64,000 nucleotides of DNA. It comes from A37T11 sp964546645 (GTDB lineage: Bacteria > Bacteroidota > Bacteroidia > Sphingobacteriales > Sphingobacteriaceae). Below the pieces are notes generated by a model. It was not told the DNA's origin. It searched no databases and was given only the letters and a program-made list of their open reading frames with translations. Of the stretch, positions 25,128-33,637 are shown piece after piece (the first letter of the stretch is position 1; the number at the start of each line of letters is the position of its first letter). The position numbers and the translations under genes are program-made. The stretch covers positions 40,998-104,997 of the forward strand of contig CAZJKM010000001.1 in assembly GCA_964546645.1 (NCBI GenBank), given 5' to 3'.

Positions 25128-26579
25128 ATGACTGATAAAGAAAAAGACAATCAAACAGTTGGAGGTGCCTCACGAAGGACTTTTATAAAAACCGGCGCTG
25201 CAGCCGCTGCCGGATTCATGATCGTTCCCCGCCATGTACTGGGGGGTAAAGGTTTCCGGGCGCCCAGTGATAAACTGGTTGTAGCCGGCATCGGGGTAGG
25301 CGGTAAAGGCAAGTCAGACATTAAAGCGTTTTATGACAGTGGTAAAGCAGAGATCGGGTTTTTGTGTGATGTGGACGACCGCCGGGCCGCGGATTCAGTA
25401 AACGCTTTTCCCAAAGCAAAATATTATAAGGATTTCCGCGAAATGCTGGATAAAGAGCACAAGCATATCGACGCTGTCTCTGTGTCCGGTCCGGATCATA
25501 ACCATGCCATACACGCCCTGCCGGCCATGCAGCTTGGTAAACACGTATACGTGCAAAAGCCGCTCACACATGATGTGTACGAAGCCCGCGTATTAACGGA
25601 TGCGGCAAAGAAGTATCAGGTAGTCACACAAATGGGTAACCAGGGTGCTTCGGGAGATGGGGTTCGGATCATGCGGGAGTGGTTTGATGCCGGGATAATC
25701 GGCGACGTACATAGTGTCTATTGCTGGACAAACCGTCCGGTATGGCCACAAGGGATCCAGTGGCCGCAACAAATAGCGCCGGTGCCCAAAGAATTGGACT
25801 GGGATTTGTGGTTGGGTACAGCGCCTTATAAAAATTATGTCGATAAACTGGTGCCGTTCAATTGGCGCGGCTGGTGGGACTATGGCACGGGCGCACTGGG
25901 AGACATGGGTTGCCACCTGTTGGAGGTACCATTCAGTATGCTGGGATTAACCTACGTGCAGGATGTACAGGCCAGTGTTGGCAGTGTCTACGTGGATGAG
26001 TTTAAAAAAGGCTTTTTCCCTCAAAGCTGCCCGCCGTCCAGTTACGCAACCATGACCTTTCCGAAAACCGCTAAAACGACAGGTCCGATCACCCTGCATT
26101 GGACGGACGGGGGTATACGACCGCCCCGTCCTGACGAACTCGGTCCAAATGAGGTGTTCGGCGACGGCGGTAACGGTATCCTGATTATCGGTACAAAGGG
26201 AAAAATGTTAGCGGATACCTATGGCCGGAAGCCGCGGTTACTGCCAACCAGTAAAACGGAAGAGGTTAAAGTAGAGCAGCGTTATGAACGCGTTCCGGGA
26301 GGAGAAGGCGGCCATTATGCGCAATGGGTAGAAGCCTGCCTGGCCGGATATGGTAACAAAGAAGTCAGTGCTCCGTTTGAAATATCCGGACCGCTGACAG
26401 AGGCGCTGCTGATGGCGAACCTGGCGATCCGGGGTTATAATGTTGAGGTGGGTGACCAGTTCCCGGGTATCAAACTGATTTGGGATAATGATAATATGCG
26501 TGTTACTAATTATGATGCAGTAAACGAGTTTGTAAAGCGGGAGTACCGTCAGGGTTGGAAACTTGATTATCAACTCTGA
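25128..26579 (+). CDS. Tat-exported Gfo/Idh/MocA family oxidoreductase
   Basis: This 483-residue protein has a twin-arginine leader (SRRTFIKTGAAAAAG). The Rossmann start is LVVAGIGVGGKGKSD. The family EKP motif is changed to QKP (Gln143-Lys144-Pro145), retaining the lysine. The C-terminal half contains WRGWWDYGTGALGDMGCH, seen in many long Bacteroidota members. It is placed between the GMC dehydrogenase (24 bp) and subunit 3 (21 bp), so all three are probably one transcript and one periplasmic pathway. Confidence 0.87.
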   Translation: MTDKEKDNQTVGGASRRTFIKTGAAAAAGFMIVPRHVLGGKGFRAPSDKLVVAGIGVGGKGKSDIKAFYDSGKAEIGFLCDVDDRRAADSVNAFPKAKYYKDFREMLDKEHKHIDAVSVSGPDHNHAIHALPAMQLGKHVYVQKPLTHDVYEARVLTDAAKKYQVVTQMGNQGASGDGVRIMREWFDAGIIGDVHSVYCWTNRPVWPQGIQWPQQIAPVPKELDWDLWLGTAPYKNYVDKLVPFNWRGWWDYGTGALGDMGCHLLEVPFSMLGLTYVQDVQASVGSVYVDEFKKGFFPQSCPPSSYATMTFPKTAKTTGPITLHWTDGGIRPPRPDELGPNEVFGDGGNGILIIGTKGKMLADTYGRKPRLLPTSKTEEVKVEQRYERVPGGEGGHYAQWVEACLAGYGNKEVSAPFEISGPLTEALLMANLAIRGYNVEVGDQFPGIKLIWDNDNMRVTNYDAVNEFVKREYRQGWKLDYQL

Positions 26580-26600
26580 TAAATAATAGATTCAGACATC

Positions 26601-27173
26601 ATGAACAGAAGAGAAGCATTGAGCCGTGTGGCCTGGATTATGGGCGGTACTATTATCGGTACCAACCTGTTCCTGGAAGGCTGTGCACCCCGTAAGGCGG
26701 TGAACGGCGTGGAAGCGCTGTTTGAGGAGGATACCATGGATTTGCTGGGTGACCTGGCTGAAACCATCCTGCCGCAGACAAGTACGCCCGGCGCGAAAGA
26801 AGCAGGGGTAGGAAGTTTTATTCCGGTAATGATCCGCGACTGTTATACCGCGGAAGACCAGAAAATATTTGTTGATGGCCTGCAAAAGATAGATCATGCA
26901 GCAAAGGAAAAATTCGGCGGTACGTTTCAGGAACTCACTGCGGAACAACGGACCGAACTGCTGAGGGCCATTGACGACGATGCAAAGGAATACCAGAAGA
27001 ACAGGAAAGACGGAGATCCCAACCATTATTTCCGGATATTGAAAGAACAGACGCTGCTGGGTTATTTTACCTCGGAAGTCGGTGCTACCAAAGCGTTGCG
27101 TTATGTATTCATTCCGGGGAAATATGACGGCAACTACCCCTATAAAAGGGGTGACCGGGCCTGGGCGTTGTAA
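26601..27173 (+). CDS. gluconate 2-dehydrogenase subunit 3 family protein
   Basis: This 190-residue small subunit of a GMC-type dehydrogenase has an N-terminal twin arginine (NRREALSRVAW) followed by a hydrophobic run ending in a possible lipobox (LEGC, Cys28). It could therefore be a Tat-exported lipoprotein. Family blocks are AETILPQTSTPGAKEAGV and the C-terminal YFTSEVGATKAL with the PGKYDGN segment. In characterised relatives this subunit carries the Tat signal for the complex and is needed for activity. It closes the sugar-oxidation block. Confidence 0.88.
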   Translation: MNRREALSRVAWIMGGTIIGTNLFLEGCAPRKAVNGVEALFEEDTMDLLGDLAETILPQTSTPGAKEAGVGSFIPVMIRDCYTAEDQKIFVDGLQKIDHAAKEKFGGTFQELTAEQRTELLRAIDDDAKEYQKNRKDGDPNHYFRILKEQTLLGYFTSEVGATKALRYVFIPGKYDGNYPYKRGDRAWAL

Positions 27174-27225
27174 TAAGCTATAGGCAGTAAGCTTCCCCTG
27201 GCATTATTCCTGCTTAAGATAACCG

Positions 27226-28437
27226 ATGGATCACAACAAAAATCTTCAGATCGGTATCGTCTGGGCAAACCCTTATAACAGGAACCTTGGCGTAGCAGCG
27301 TTGGCCTATTCTTCGCTCACTCTTTTGTATGATCTGGCTGAAGAGCACGGGCTGAAAGCTGATTTTTCCTTCTTTGGCAGCGAGCGAACCGGTTTTGACG
27401 AAATCACCGTAGGGGGTAAGACAATCCGGTTCCGTAACATTCCCGGATTGGATTTTTTTGATTGGAAGTGGCAGGTAAAATTACTGCTGTGCCCCCGTAA
27501 GCACCGGTTAGCGGATATCCGGTCCATCGACTATGTATTTGATATAGCCGAAGGAGACAGTTTTACGGATATATACGGGGATACCCGGTTCAGGAAGATC
27601 AGGAACAGTAAGATCTATTTTGGTAAGCGGGTGAAGAAACAGGTGCTATTGCCACAGACGATTGGCCCGTTCAACAACCCACGGAATGAGCGATCCGCCT
27701 TCCGGGCAATGGGCTATGCTGACCTCGTCATCAGCCGTGACCGCCTGAGTTACCACTACACCGCAGACCATCTGCCGGCAGGCAAGGTGATGGAGGGCAT
27801 AGATGTAGCATTTTACATGCCGTTTACCCGTGGTCGTTTTGACCAGGAGAAAGTGCATGTGGGTGTCAACGTGTCGGGGCTTCTATGGAACGGTGGCTAC
27901 ACCCGGAACAACCAGTTCGGGATGAAAACGGATTACAGAAAACTGATGGTCGATGTGCTGGACTACTTTCAGGCCCAGGATAACGTGGAAGTGCACCTGG
28001 TTTCGCACGTATTACCCGAACATCAGGCGGTTGAAGATGATTATCAGGCCGCAAAGGAATTGCAGAGGGAGTTTCCGGAGACCGTTCTTGCACCTCGTTT
28101 TGCAACGCCGGTGGAAGCAAAAAGTTATATCAGTGGACTGGATTTCTTTACGGGTGCGCGTATGCATGCCTGTATTGCAGCTTTTTCAACCGGTGTGCCG
28201 GTTTATCCGCTGGCTTACAGCCGTAAGTTCAACGGATTGTTTACGGATACACTGCAATACGAATGGCTGGGCGATTGTGTGAATACGGGTGAAGAATTGG
28301 TTCTTGAGGGATTAAAAACGGCCTATACGATGCGCGGCGAACTCAGGCAACAGGTGGCAGACCGCATGGAGACGGTGGCACGGCCACGTCTGGCAGCATT
28401 GAAAGAACGGCTTTATCGTGTTTTTACGGATTATTAA
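27226..28437 (+). CDS. polysaccharide pyruvyl transferase family protein
   Basis: This 403-residue protein resembles enzymes that transfer pyruvyl groups from phosphoenolpyruvate to sugar residues of surface polysaccharides. The opening reads IVWANPYNRNLGVAALAYSS. Further blocks are QTIGPF, a central GVNVSGLLWNGG, a catalytic-region VHLVSHVLPE, and FFTGARMHACIAAFSTGVPV near the C-terminus. No glycosyltransferase neighbours are present, so its acceptor is unknown. It is convergent with purM, and an inverted repeat separates them. Confidence 0.85.
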   Translation: MDHNKNLQIGIVWANPYNRNLGVAALAYSSLTLLYDLAEEHGLKADFSFFGSERTGFDEITVGGKTIRFRNIPGLDFFDWKWQVKLLLCPRKHRLADIRSIDYVFDIAEGDSFTDIYGDTRFRKIRNSKIYFGKRVKKQVLLPQTIGPFNNPRNERSAFRAMGYADLVISRDRLSYHYTADHLPAGKVMEGIDVAFYMPFTRGRFDQEKVHVGVNVSGLLWNGGYTRNNQFGMKTDYRKLMVDVLDYFQAQDNVEVHLVSHVLPEHQAVEDDYQAAKELQREFPETVLAPRFATPVEAKSYISGLDFFTGARMHACIAAFSTGVPVYPLAYSRKFNGLFTDTLQYEWLGDCVNTGEELVLEGLKTAYTMRGELRQQVADRMETVARPRLAALKERLYRVFTDY

Positions 28438-28445
28438 CTATTGTT

Positions 28446-28485
28446 TGCTGTTCGCGACTTTGCTAAAAGAAAACCGTGAACAGCA
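28446..28485. terminator. inverted repeat between pyruvyl transferase and purM
   Basis: TGCTGTTCGCG (28446-28456) pairs with CGTGAACAGCA (28475-28485), an 11-bp stem with one G-U pair, in the 51-bp gap between convergent genes. There is no strong T tract, so a bidirectional terminator is likely but not certain. Confidence 0.5.
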
Positions 28486-28488
28486 GTA

Positions 28489-29664
28489 CTAATAAACAAA
28501 CTCACCGTATTCAGAGCGTATGGTTACCTTCTTCCGGTCGGATGATTCAACGTGTCCGATGATACGGGCAGGGATACCGAAGCGCTCCGAAATGCGGATC
28601 AGTTCACCCGCAATTTCTCCAGGCACATAAAGTTCCATCCGGTGGCCCATATTGAACACTTTGTACATTTCCTGCCAGCTGGTGGCTGACTGCTCCTGGA
28701 TCAGACGGAACAGGGGAGGAGTACTGAACAGGTTATCTTTGATGATGTGGAGGTCGTCCACAAAATGCAGTACCTTGGTTTGGGCACCGCCGCTGCAATG
28801 CACCATACCGTTAATACGGTGGCGGTACCTGTCCAGTATCTGTTTGATAACCGGTGCATACGTACGGGTAGGCGATAATACCAGTTTCCCGGCAGTAACC
28901 GATCGGCTGCGGTCAATCTCAACCAGATCGGTTAAGTTTTTATTCCCCGAAAATACCAATTCATAAGGTACTGCCGGGTCATAACTTTCGGGATATTTTT
29001 CTGCTACTGATCGGTGAAACACATCGTGGCGCGCCGAGGTGAGGCCATTGGAGCCCATGCCGCCGTTATATTCCTTTTCATAGGTGGATTGTCCGTATGA
29101 AGCGAGCCCGACAATCACGTCACCGGCCTGTATACGGTGGTTGCTGATCACCTCATCCCGGCGCATGCGGCAGGTAACCGTGCTGTCAACAATGATCGTG
29201 CGTACCAGATCACCCACATCGGCCGTTTCCCCTCCGGTGGAATAAATACCGATGCCTAATTGCCGTAATTCTTCCAGGATTTCTTCCGTTCCGTTGATGA
29301 TCTCTGTGATGACCTCCCCGGGGATCAGATTTTTGTTACGGCCGATGGTGGACGACAGCAGGATGTTGTCCGTGGCTCCTACACAGAGCAGGTCGTCCAG
29401 GTTCATGATAATAGCGTCCTGCGCAATACCACGCCATACGGAAAGATCGCCCGTTTCGCGCCAGTATACATAAGCCAGTGATGATTTCGTGCCGGCACCG
29501 TCCGCATGCATGATGTTGCACCAGGCATCGTCCCCGCCTAATATGTCCGGGATGATCTTACAGAAAGCTTTCGGATATAACCCCTTATCAATGTTTTTGA
29601 TAGCGTTATGTACATCTTCTTTTCCTGCAGATACACCGCGTTGGTTGTATTTTAAGTCAGCCAT
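28489..29664 (-). CDS. purM: phosphoribosylformylglycinamidine cyclo-ligase (AIR synthase)
   Basis: This enzyme closes the imidazole ring, converting FGAM to AIR with ATP, in purine biosynthesis. It has 391 residues from ATG 29664 (MADLKYNQRG), about 45 longer than the E. coli-type enzyme, as in other Bacteroidota. Recognisable blocks are HADGAGTKSSLAY, DDLLCVGATD, GIYSTGGETADVGD, VGLASYGQSTYEKEYNGG and MVHCSGGAQTKVL. A TTG nine bases upstream is inside the -7 box and is rejected as start. Confidence 0.92.
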   Translation of the reverse strand: MADLKYNQRGVSAGKEDVHNAIKNIDKGLYPKAFCKIIPDILGGDDAWCNIMHADGAGTKSSLAYVYWRETGDLSVWRGIAQDAIIMNLDDLLCVGATDNILLSSTIGRNKNLIPGEVITEIINGTEEILEELRQLGIGIYSTGGETADVGDLVRTIIVDSTVTCRMRRDEVISNHRIQAGDVIVGLASYGQSTYEKEYNGGMGSNGLTSARHDVFHRSVAEKYPESYDPAVPYELVFSGNKNLTDLVEIDRSRSVTAGKLVLSPTRTYAPVIKQILDRYRHRINGMVHCSGGAQTKVLHFVDDLHIIKDNLFSTPPLFRLIQEQSATSWQEMYKVFNMGHRMELYVPGEIAGELIRISERFGIPARIIGHVESSDRKKVTIRSEYGEFVY

Positions 29665-29670
29665 TACCGG

Positions 29671-29678
29671 CAAAAATA
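29671..29678 (-). promoter_or_regulatory. -7 box TATTTTTG placed for leaderless purM mRNA
   Basis: TATTTTTG fits TAnnTTTG and its last base is followed by exactly six bases before the A of the purM ATG. By the usual spacing, transcription would begin on that A, giving a leaderless message. Confidence 0.55.
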
Positions 29679-29791
29679 AGGATAAGATTTAAATTCTATG
29701 GTGTGGTCAGTACAATTCCTTTCTGCTGCATTCGTTCAGCAACGTATCCGGTTTCGGTACGCTGTTATGTTTTCCTTAACACTTCTCTATA

Positions 29792-29906
29792 GCTCGTCCA
29801 ACTTAAAGTCGGACAAGAGTCAGACAAGAGTTGGAGGAAGTCCGGACAAGCTCCGAAGCTGGGGCGAAGCAGGTAGCCGGAGGCTCCGGACGGGTCACGA
29901 AGCCGG
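29792..29906. repeat. GGACAAGAGT/CTCCGAAGC-type intergenic repeats
   Basis: This part of the 296-bp gap between purM and the esterase holds short direct and inverted repeats: GTCGGACAAGAGT, CAGACAAGAGT, TCCGGACAAGCTCCG and GGCTCCGGACGGG, with GAAGC/GAAGCC units. No frame of useful length is seen. It may be a fold-back RNA element or a degenerated dispersed repeat. Confidence 0.5.
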
Positions 29907-29933
29907 TCTGTCAATATAGCGGTAAAACCCGTG

Positions 29934-29941
29934 TATTTTTG
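29934..29941 (+). promoter_or_regulatory. -7 box TATTTTTG, esterase gene
   Basis: TATTTTTG fits TAnnTTTG. Predicted initiation near 29948 is 13 nt before the ATG at 29961, which supports that ATG over the upstream in-frame GTG at 29931. Confidence 0.55.
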
Positions 29942-29960
29942 TAAGTTTGCCCATTCTCAT

Positions 29961-30854
29961 ATGAAAAGTACGTTTATGCTAAGAAGAAGTTTTATTTTTT
30001 TGATCCTGCTGGGCGGGTTTGCTATCGGATGTAAGAAAGATAAAGAAGAACCTTTACCACCGGCTCTCGAGCAGAAGCTGTCGGATGTATCCTACGGCAG
30101 CCATAGCCGGCAAAAGATGGATGTGTATCTGCCGGCAGGTCGTGATGAGCATACGCCGGTGGTGCTGGCTATTCATGGCGGCTCCTGGATCGGAGGGGAT
30201 AAGTCTGACCTTACTGTTTTTCAGAATTACCTGCTGACCCATAAGGTTGCCAGTATCAATATAAATTATCGTTTTTCATCTGTCAACCATCACTTTGAGG
30301 GCCTGATGGAAGATGTAGCCGCCGCCCTGTCGGCTGTGCGCAACCATGCAGCCGAGTGGCAGATCAAAGCTGATCAGTATGTGGCCGTCGGCATAAGCGC
30401 CGGTGCGCATATGGCACTGTTGTATGCCTACGAATACCAGAAAAACGCCGAAATCAGCCGGGTAGTTTCGTTGTCGGGTCCGACTGATTTCAGAATCACA
30501 CCAGAGATGTATCCCTACATACCGCTTGAAATGGCCGGACCGTTGCAGGTGATGGTTGGGGCATTTATGCCGCTGCCTCCTGACTATGTCTTAGATCCCC
30601 GGTTTATCCAGGCCAGCCCGATTGCGCAGATGAATAAGCAGGTACCCACTTTGCTGATACACGGTACGGCAGATCAGCTGGTGAACTACCAGTTACATGC
30701 CGTGGCCCTTTACGAACAGCTGCAACTGAAAGGTACGGAATCAAAACTGGTAACGCTGGATGGGCTTGACCATGACCTGGGTTTGGGCGATCAGCAGACG
30801 TTCCTGACCAATTTTACCCGGATTGCGGGTGAGGTGATGAGCTGGATAAAATAG
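29961..30854 (+). CDS. alpha/beta hydrolase lipoprotein (esterase)
   Basis: This 297-residue probable lipoprotein hydrolase has the lipobox AIGC after a short hydrophobic core. The oxyanion-hole motif is HGGSW, the nucleophile elbow is GISAGAH, and the acid and histidine are in HGTADQLV and LDGLDHDLG. This places it with carboxylesterase/BD-FAE-like enzymes, which cleave acetyl or feruloyl esters from polysaccharides or other small esters. It is exported and probably membrane-anchored. It is followed after 6 bp by a DUF2218 gene. Confidence 0.88.
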   Translation: MKSTFMLRRSFIFLILLGGFAIGCKKDKEEPLPPALEQKLSDVSYGSHSRQKMDVYLPAGRDEHTPVVLAIHGGSWIGGDKSDLTVFQNYLLTHKVASININYRFSSVNHHFEGLMEDVAAALSAVRNHAAEWQIKADQYVAVGISAGAHMALLYAYEYQKNAEISRVVSLSGPTDFRITPEMYPYIPLEMAGPLQVMVGAFMPLPPDYVLDPRFIQASPIAQMNKQVPTLLIHGTADQLVNYQLHAVALYEQLQLKGTESKLVTLDGLDHDLGLGDQQTFLTNFTRIAGEVMSWIK

Positions 30855-30860
30855 TAGCTG

Positions 30861-31154
30861 ATGATCTCCAAAACACATATTGCGACTGATAACGGCGCCA
30901 GTTACATCGGGAAACTCTGCCGTCATTTTGTCCATAAAATAGAAACTGCGTATACCACTGACAGTGGCCGGGCCGTTTTCCCCGGCGGGGGCATATGTGA
31001 TATGCTGGCAAAGGATGGTGAGCTGATTTTTATCATTTCAGCAGCAGATCGTACGGGGGCCGATAAAATTAAAGGCGTTATCGAGCGTCACCTGCTGAAA
31101 TTTGCGTACCGGGAAAACCTGGAGATTCACTGGGAAGAGGAAACCGACCGGTAA
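30861..31154 (+). CDS. DUF2218 domain protein
   Basis: This 97-residue cytoplasmic protein covers the whole DUF2218 domain: an opening THIATDNGASYIGKLCRHF, then the GRAVFPGGG turn and a final helix ERHLLKFAYRENLEIHW. The family has no established function; homologues elsewhere are found near siderophore and iron-uptake genes, but no such gene is here. The gene directly follows the esterase. Confidence 0.85.
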   Translation: MISKTHIATDNGASYIGKLCRHFVHKIETAYTTDSGRAVFPGGGICDMLAKDGELIFIISAADRTGADKIKGVIERHLLKFAYRENLEIHWEEETDR

Positions 31155-31297
31155 ATCTCCGGAGCGTCCCGGAATGGTTAATGACCCGGGACCAACCGGT
31201 CCGCATTAATGATAGAATAAGGTGATTTCCGGGGAAATGTTACATAATAATGTCACTGTAGCTGACATTTGAGAGGGAGCCGATATAAGATGAATTG

Positions 31298-32809
31298 TCA
31301 GAAATCAGACCAATAACTACCTTCTTCGTAACCATATATGGCGCTGACCGTGCTGGTATGTGTAAAGGAGCGCATCAGCACAGCGATCTCATGTTGTATA
31401 CTGCTGATACAGTTGTCAGCCAGGTCCTTCCTGAATCCTTTTTCGCGGAGATCGATGACATAGCCGATGCAGATAACCCGTGCCAGGATTTTACCAAGGT
31501 CAACCAGCTTCCGTTGTTGTGTTACACCTTCTATATGTAAGTTCAGTTCATCCTTAAAGTACTCACAGGACCTGGCTGTGAGAGGATAGGTTTTCAGGAA
31601 ATGCAGTAAGGTGGGTTCCTTGGTAATTTTCATTCCTTTCAGGATGATTTCGGCAATCTGGCTATAAAGCATTTCATTGGAGCCCTCAAAGATCTGGAAA
31701 GGACGGCTGTCCATGATACCCCTGCCGCCGATATGGCTGATTCGGTAACCACTGGCGCCGGATAGCTGTACGAGCAGCTGCGCCGACTCCTGCATGATAT
31801 CCGTTACCACCGCTTTCATGCTGTTGGCTTCCACGCCTTCGCCGGCAAGATCATGGGCGATGCCGCTGATACTGCTGCTGCGCGCACACATGGCCGAGCA
31901 GATGGTGTAGGCCGACTGGATGCGTGCCAGTTGGAATTGCACCTGGTCCATGGCCAACAGGTTGCTTTTTCCTACCATGCGACTGGTACAATGCCTGATG
32001 GCTTCGTCCAGCATCCGCTTGATAAAGCCCATGCCCATCCCGGGAAATTGCAGGCGGCTGCGGTGCAGTATATCCAGCATCATTTTGATACCCGTGGTTT
32101 GGGGTACCAGCTTAAAGTTTTTAGGTACCTGGATGTCCAGCTTGTTCCGGCCGTAGGGTATCATATACAAACCGAGGCTGTCAAAGCTTTCTTCCACATG
32201 AATCGTCTGCAGGCGCTGACTCACGTCGCAGATAAAGAAATCGATATCACGGGCAAGTTCATTTCCCGCGACTTCCCGGCGGGAGGCGATGATCCAGTAA
32301 TCGGCCAGTCCGGTCAGCCCCTGCCAGTGTTTCATACCCCGTATCCGGTAGGCGTCACCCAGTTCATGGTAGGACGTTTTCATATTGAGGGCGTCACTGC
32401 CGAAGGCCGGCTCCGTAATCATCAGCCCACCCATGTTCTGCTCCTCAAGAAAGCGCCTGAAAATGTCGGGCTTCACTTCCTCCTGCGCATATTTGGCCAC
32501 CGGTTCCAGGAACAGGGCGATGTTAATGCCGAAAGTGAGGGAAAGGGAAAGGGACTCATAGGAAGCGGCGGAAAGCACCCCCAGGCATTCTTTTACGATG
32601 CAGCCGCGGCCGCCGTACTCAGCAGGTATCGCAACAGCCAGCGGCACGGCTGACATGATCTCCTGCCTGACCTCCGGGGGCAGCCCCCGTTCCAGACTGA
32701 GACGGTTGATGTCTCCCGCTTCATGAAAAACATGTTTTAATTTGTTCTTAAAATTATCTATGAAGTCCTTAAAACCGACGTCTGTGTGATTCGTTTCTGT
32801 TTTTTGCAT
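31298..32809 (-). CDS. acyl-CoA dehydrogenase family protein
   Basis: This 503-residue flavoprotein of the acyl-CoA dehydrogenase superfamily shows IPAEYGGRG, a flavin-contacting GGLMITEPAFGSDALNMKT segment, and helix-rich C-terminal halves with the RISHIGGRGIMDSRPFQIF and FEGSNEMLYSQI blocks. It is longer than medium-chain enzymes, with a C-terminal extension of about 100 residues. The substrate acyl chain cannot be told and no ETF or enoyl-CoA hydratase gene is adjacent. It has its own promoter at 32891-32898. Confidence 0.88.
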   Translation of the reverse strand: MQKTETNHTDVGFKDFIDNFKNKLKHVFHEAGDINRLSLERGLPPEVRQEIMSAVPLAVAIPAEYGGRGCIVKECLGVLSAASYESLSLSLTFGINIALFLEPVAKYAQEEVKPDIFRRFLEEQNMGGLMITEPAFGSDALNMKTSYHELGDAYRIRGMKHWQGLTGLADYWIIASRREVAGNELARDIDFFICDVSQRLQTIHVEESFDSLGLYMIPYGRNKLDIQVPKNFKLVPQTTGIKMMLDILHRSRLQFPGMGMGFIKRMLDEAIRHCTSRMVGKSNLLAMDQVQFQLARIQSAYTICSAMCARSSSISGIAHDLAGEGVEANSMKAVVTDIMQESAQLLVQLSGASGYRISHIGGRGIMDSRPFQIFEGSNEMLYSQIAEIILKGMKITKEPTLLHFLKTYPLTARSCEYFKDELNLHIEGVTQQRKLVDLGKILARVICIGYVIDLREKGFRKDLADNCISSIQHEIAVLMRSFTHTSTVSAIYGYEEGSYWSDF

Positions 32810-32890
32810 TGTTGGGTTGATTGAAAATTACAGTTTACTTTTTTGCTTTGATAACAATCAGGGCAGTTGTATTCCTGTTCGGATACGTTC

Positions 32891-32898
32891 CAAAAGTA
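32891..32898 (-). promoter_or_regulatory. -7 box TACTTTTG, acyl-CoA dehydrogenase gene
   Basis: TACTTTTG fits TAnnTTTG; predicted initiation near 32884 leaves a leader of about 75 nt, long for this window. Confidence 0.5.
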
Positions 32899-32945
32899 AA
32901 CATTATTTATATTTTTTCTAAATAATAAAAGAGACTGAGCTTGGT

Positions 32946-33524
32946 TCAGGATGGTATTTTCCGGATCAGGTTCTCAATAACACGCGGGTAATGCTGGTGC
33001 TCTAACTGTTGTCCCTTGAAGCGCACCATTTCCAGATCATCACCGGGTTCTATCCTGAAGCGTGCCTGGTAGATGATCTCACCTTCGTCAAAATGCTCAT
33101 TTACGAAATGAATGGTGATGCCTGATTCGTCATCGCCGGCAGCAAGAACCGCTTTATGTACACGGTCGCCATACATACCCTTGCCTCCGTAGGCCGGCAG
33201 GAGAGCAGGGTGTATGTTGATGATCTTATTAGGATAAGCATCCAGCAGGTTTTTGGGAACGAGCCACAGAAAGCCGGCCAGTACGATCAGATCAATGTTG
33301 AGCTTTTTTAACAGCTGGATCACTTCATCCGTTTCATAAAATTCCCGCCTTTCGAAAACATGTGAAGGAATTTCGAAGTTATCAGCCCGCTGCAGAACAA
33401 AAGCTTCCGGGTTATTAGAAAGAATAAGCACCACTTCCGCATCCTGGTGGTGTTTGAAATGTTCCATGATCTTCTGTGCGTTCGAGCCTGAACCGGATGC
33501 AAAGATGGCGATGCGTTTCTTCAT
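32946..33524 (-). CDS. purN: phosphoribosylglycinamide formyltransferase
   Basis: This enzyme transfers formyl from 10-formyltetrahydrofolate to GAR in purine biosynthesis. It has 192 residues. The N-terminal phosphate loop is FASGSGSNAQ, the catalytic region is INIHPALLPAYGGKG, and the aspartate-bearing segment is DDESGITIHFVNEHFDEGEII. It is monofunctional and small-sized, as usual for bacteria. The only plausible start is ATG 33524, five bases from a -7 box. Confidence 0.93.
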   Translation of the reverse strand: MKKRIAIFASGSGSNAQKIMEHFKHHQDAEVVLILSNNPEAFVLQRADNFEIPSHVFERREFYETDEVIQLLKKLNIDLIVLAGFLWLVPKNLLDAYPNKIINIHPALLPAYGGKGMYGDRVHKAVLAAGDDESGITIHFVNEHFDEGEIIYQARFRIEPGDDLEMVRFKGQQLEHQHYPRVIENLIRKIPS

Positions 33525-33528
33525 GAAC

Positions 33529-33536
33529 CAAATATA
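33529..33536 (-). promoter_or_regulatory. -7 box TATATTTG adjacent to the purN start
   Basis: TATATTTG fits TAnnTTTG and is followed by only four bases before the purN ATG. If it is used, the mRNA has no leader. It could be a chance match because the region is A+T-rich. Confidence 0.4.
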
Positions 33537-33568
33537 TTAATTTATCCGTAAACCGGTGGTATCCCGGC

Positions 33569-33598
33569 TTGCTTTGACACGCAAATAACGTAACTTTG
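33569..33598 (+). promoter_or_regulatory. promoter of the thioredoxin-fold gene
   Basis: TTG (33569-33571) and TAACTTTG (33591-33598) are spaced by 19 bp. Predicted initiation is near 33605, 33 nt before ATG 33638, which argues against the upstream in-frame GTG at 33596. Confidence 0.55.
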
Positions 33599-33637
33599 TG
33601 TGGAAAATCAGAAAAAATCATTCAGGGAAAGCAAACC

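Noticed and set aside
31853..32653. 266-codon plus-strand frame opposite the acyl-CoA dehydrogenase
   Set aside because: Antisense shadow; composition shows the mirror of the conserved dehydrogenase codons.
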